Below, in pieces: positions 15,390-16,083 of a stretch of 16,083 nt of DNA. The notes below the pieces were generated by a model. The model was not told where the DNA came from, made no database searches, and saw only the letters and a program-made list of their open reading frames with translations. A program made the translations under genes and the position numbers. Origin of the DNA: Bacteroidota bacterium (lineage in GTDB: Bacteria; Bacteroidota; Bacteroidia; Bacteroidales; CAJPTX01); contig PDRH01000126.1 in the NCBI GenBank assembly GCA_002748015.1, forward strand, positions 1 to 16,083, read 5' to 3'. Within the stretch, counting starts at the first letter, position 1. Every line of letters starts with the position of its first letter.

Positions 15390-16083
15390 ATGGAGTGTAC
15401 GAGGGGGGCATGCCCCACGAAAAGACGGTGGATGGTTGGGCTGGCGGGGATTATCCTCCTAGCCCTTACCATCCTGATTGTAGCCTACAAGAAGAAAGAG
15501 CTAGATAGAAAGCTCGCTATCCAAACCTACCCTTTCGCCGATGCAACCATCAGCAAGATACGCCTTCAGCGGCTCGGAGAAGCCCTCCGTCTGCATAGGA
15601 GCGACGACGGATGGGTGCTCACCTCGCAGGCCAAGGCTGATACTGGGCGAGTCGCAACCCTACTTGACCTCCTTCAGTCCATAGACCTCGACCTACCCAT
15701 CGACCTCGATGGGAAGCTCCCCCAGCACGCCCAGACCAAAGACTCTGCGCTATCCATCCTCATCGTTACGCCAGATCAAGCACCCATAGTCTACACCGCC
15801 ATATACTACGACAGCGAGCACCTAGCCATCCAATTCCCCAACGGCGAGGCCTACACCGCGCGCCTCCTCGGATACAAGCCCGAAGACATACGCTACCTAG
15901 CCCTAGACCCCGCCCAGTGGGCCGACCCCTTCATCGGGCTCGACAGACCATCAGAACTCGCAGCCCTCACCGTTAGCTGGCCCCGCCATCCAGGCAACGG
16001 ATTCGCCCTTAGCCTGGACGATAGCCTCCGCGCCACGCTTACACCAATTGCCGCCCGGAGCATACACCTATCGTACGACACCG
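15390..16083 (+). CDS. Membrane-anchored DUF4340-like protein, 3' end outside the window
   Basis: An open frame from ATG 15390 to the window end (231 complete codons, no stop), 11 bases after the LolA-like gene. A basic N terminus (TKRRW) and one hydrophobic segment (about residues 15-32) predict an anchor with the rest outside the cytoplasm. The following part, ISKIRLQRLGEALRLHRSDDGWVLTSQAKADTGRV-like in content (Ile/Leu strands, DDGWVL, then VATLLDLLQSI), fits the DUF4340 pattern in which a strand pair and 'GW' precede a helix with 'LL..L'. Further segments such as AIQFPNGEAYTARLLGY continue the alternating strands. ATG 15432 is a possible later start. Function not known; position after ftsK and lolA suggests an envelope role by context only. 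Confidence 0.65.
   Translation, partial: MECTRGACPTKRRWMVGLAGIILLALTILIVAYKKKELDRKLAIQTYPFADATISKIRLQRLGEALRLHRSDDGWVLTSQAKADTGRVATLLDLLQSIDLDLPIDLDGKLPQHAQTKDSALSILIVTPDQAPIVYTAIYYDSEHLAIQFPNGEAYTARLLGYKPEDIRYLALDPAQWADPFIGLDRPSELAALTVSWPRHPGNGFALSLDDSLRATLTPIAARSIHLSYDT

Overview
The window looks like chromosomal DNA from a member of the Bacteroidota, probably Bacteroidales-like. The reasons are several starts preceded by the Bacteroidota -7 element (TAnnTTTG), a large three-part IspG, many small lipoproteins with short signal peptides ending in Cys, a Bacteroidota-type FtsK and LolA pair, and a fragment resembling the GldM/PorM C-terminal domain. Most of the window is GC-rich, but about 2.59-4.26 kb is clearly AT-richer with different codon use. 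No rRNA, tRNA, CRISPR array, transposase or phage gene was seen.

Layout. 1-644: a gene entering from the left, split by an apparent one-base deletion near 270; the joined reading resembles a GldM C-terminal-type protein. 685-2544: ispG. 2620-4115: an AT-rich island holding a FISUMP-like lipoprotein (+) facing a two-gene lipoprotein unit (-), the second gene of which is a 36-residue lipoprotein ORF. The island lies between two copies of a perfect 22-bp direct repeat that also carries a promoter -7 element; the left copy overlaps the ispG stop. 4348-6461: asnA and asd, closed by a strong hairpin terminator. 6554-8430: a YejM/PbgA-like membrane sulfatase-fold protein, broken by a second apparent one-base deletion near 7180. 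8418-10325 (-): dxs, convergent with and overlapping the end of the YejM-like gene. 10511-16083 (+): yebC, a LEA-type lipoprotein, ftsK, a LolA-like carrier and the start of a DUF4340-like membrane-anchored protein.

Functional themes. dxs and ispG are the first and a late step of the MEP isoprenoid pathway. asnA and asd both draw on the aspartate pool (asparagine; lysine, diaminopimelate, threonine and methionine). ftsK, the LolA-like gene, the YejM-like gene and the lipoproteins concern division and the cell envelope. Most of the window is core metabolism; the unusual parts are the lipoprotein island with its flanking repeats, the two frame breaks, and a strong preference for TAG stops.
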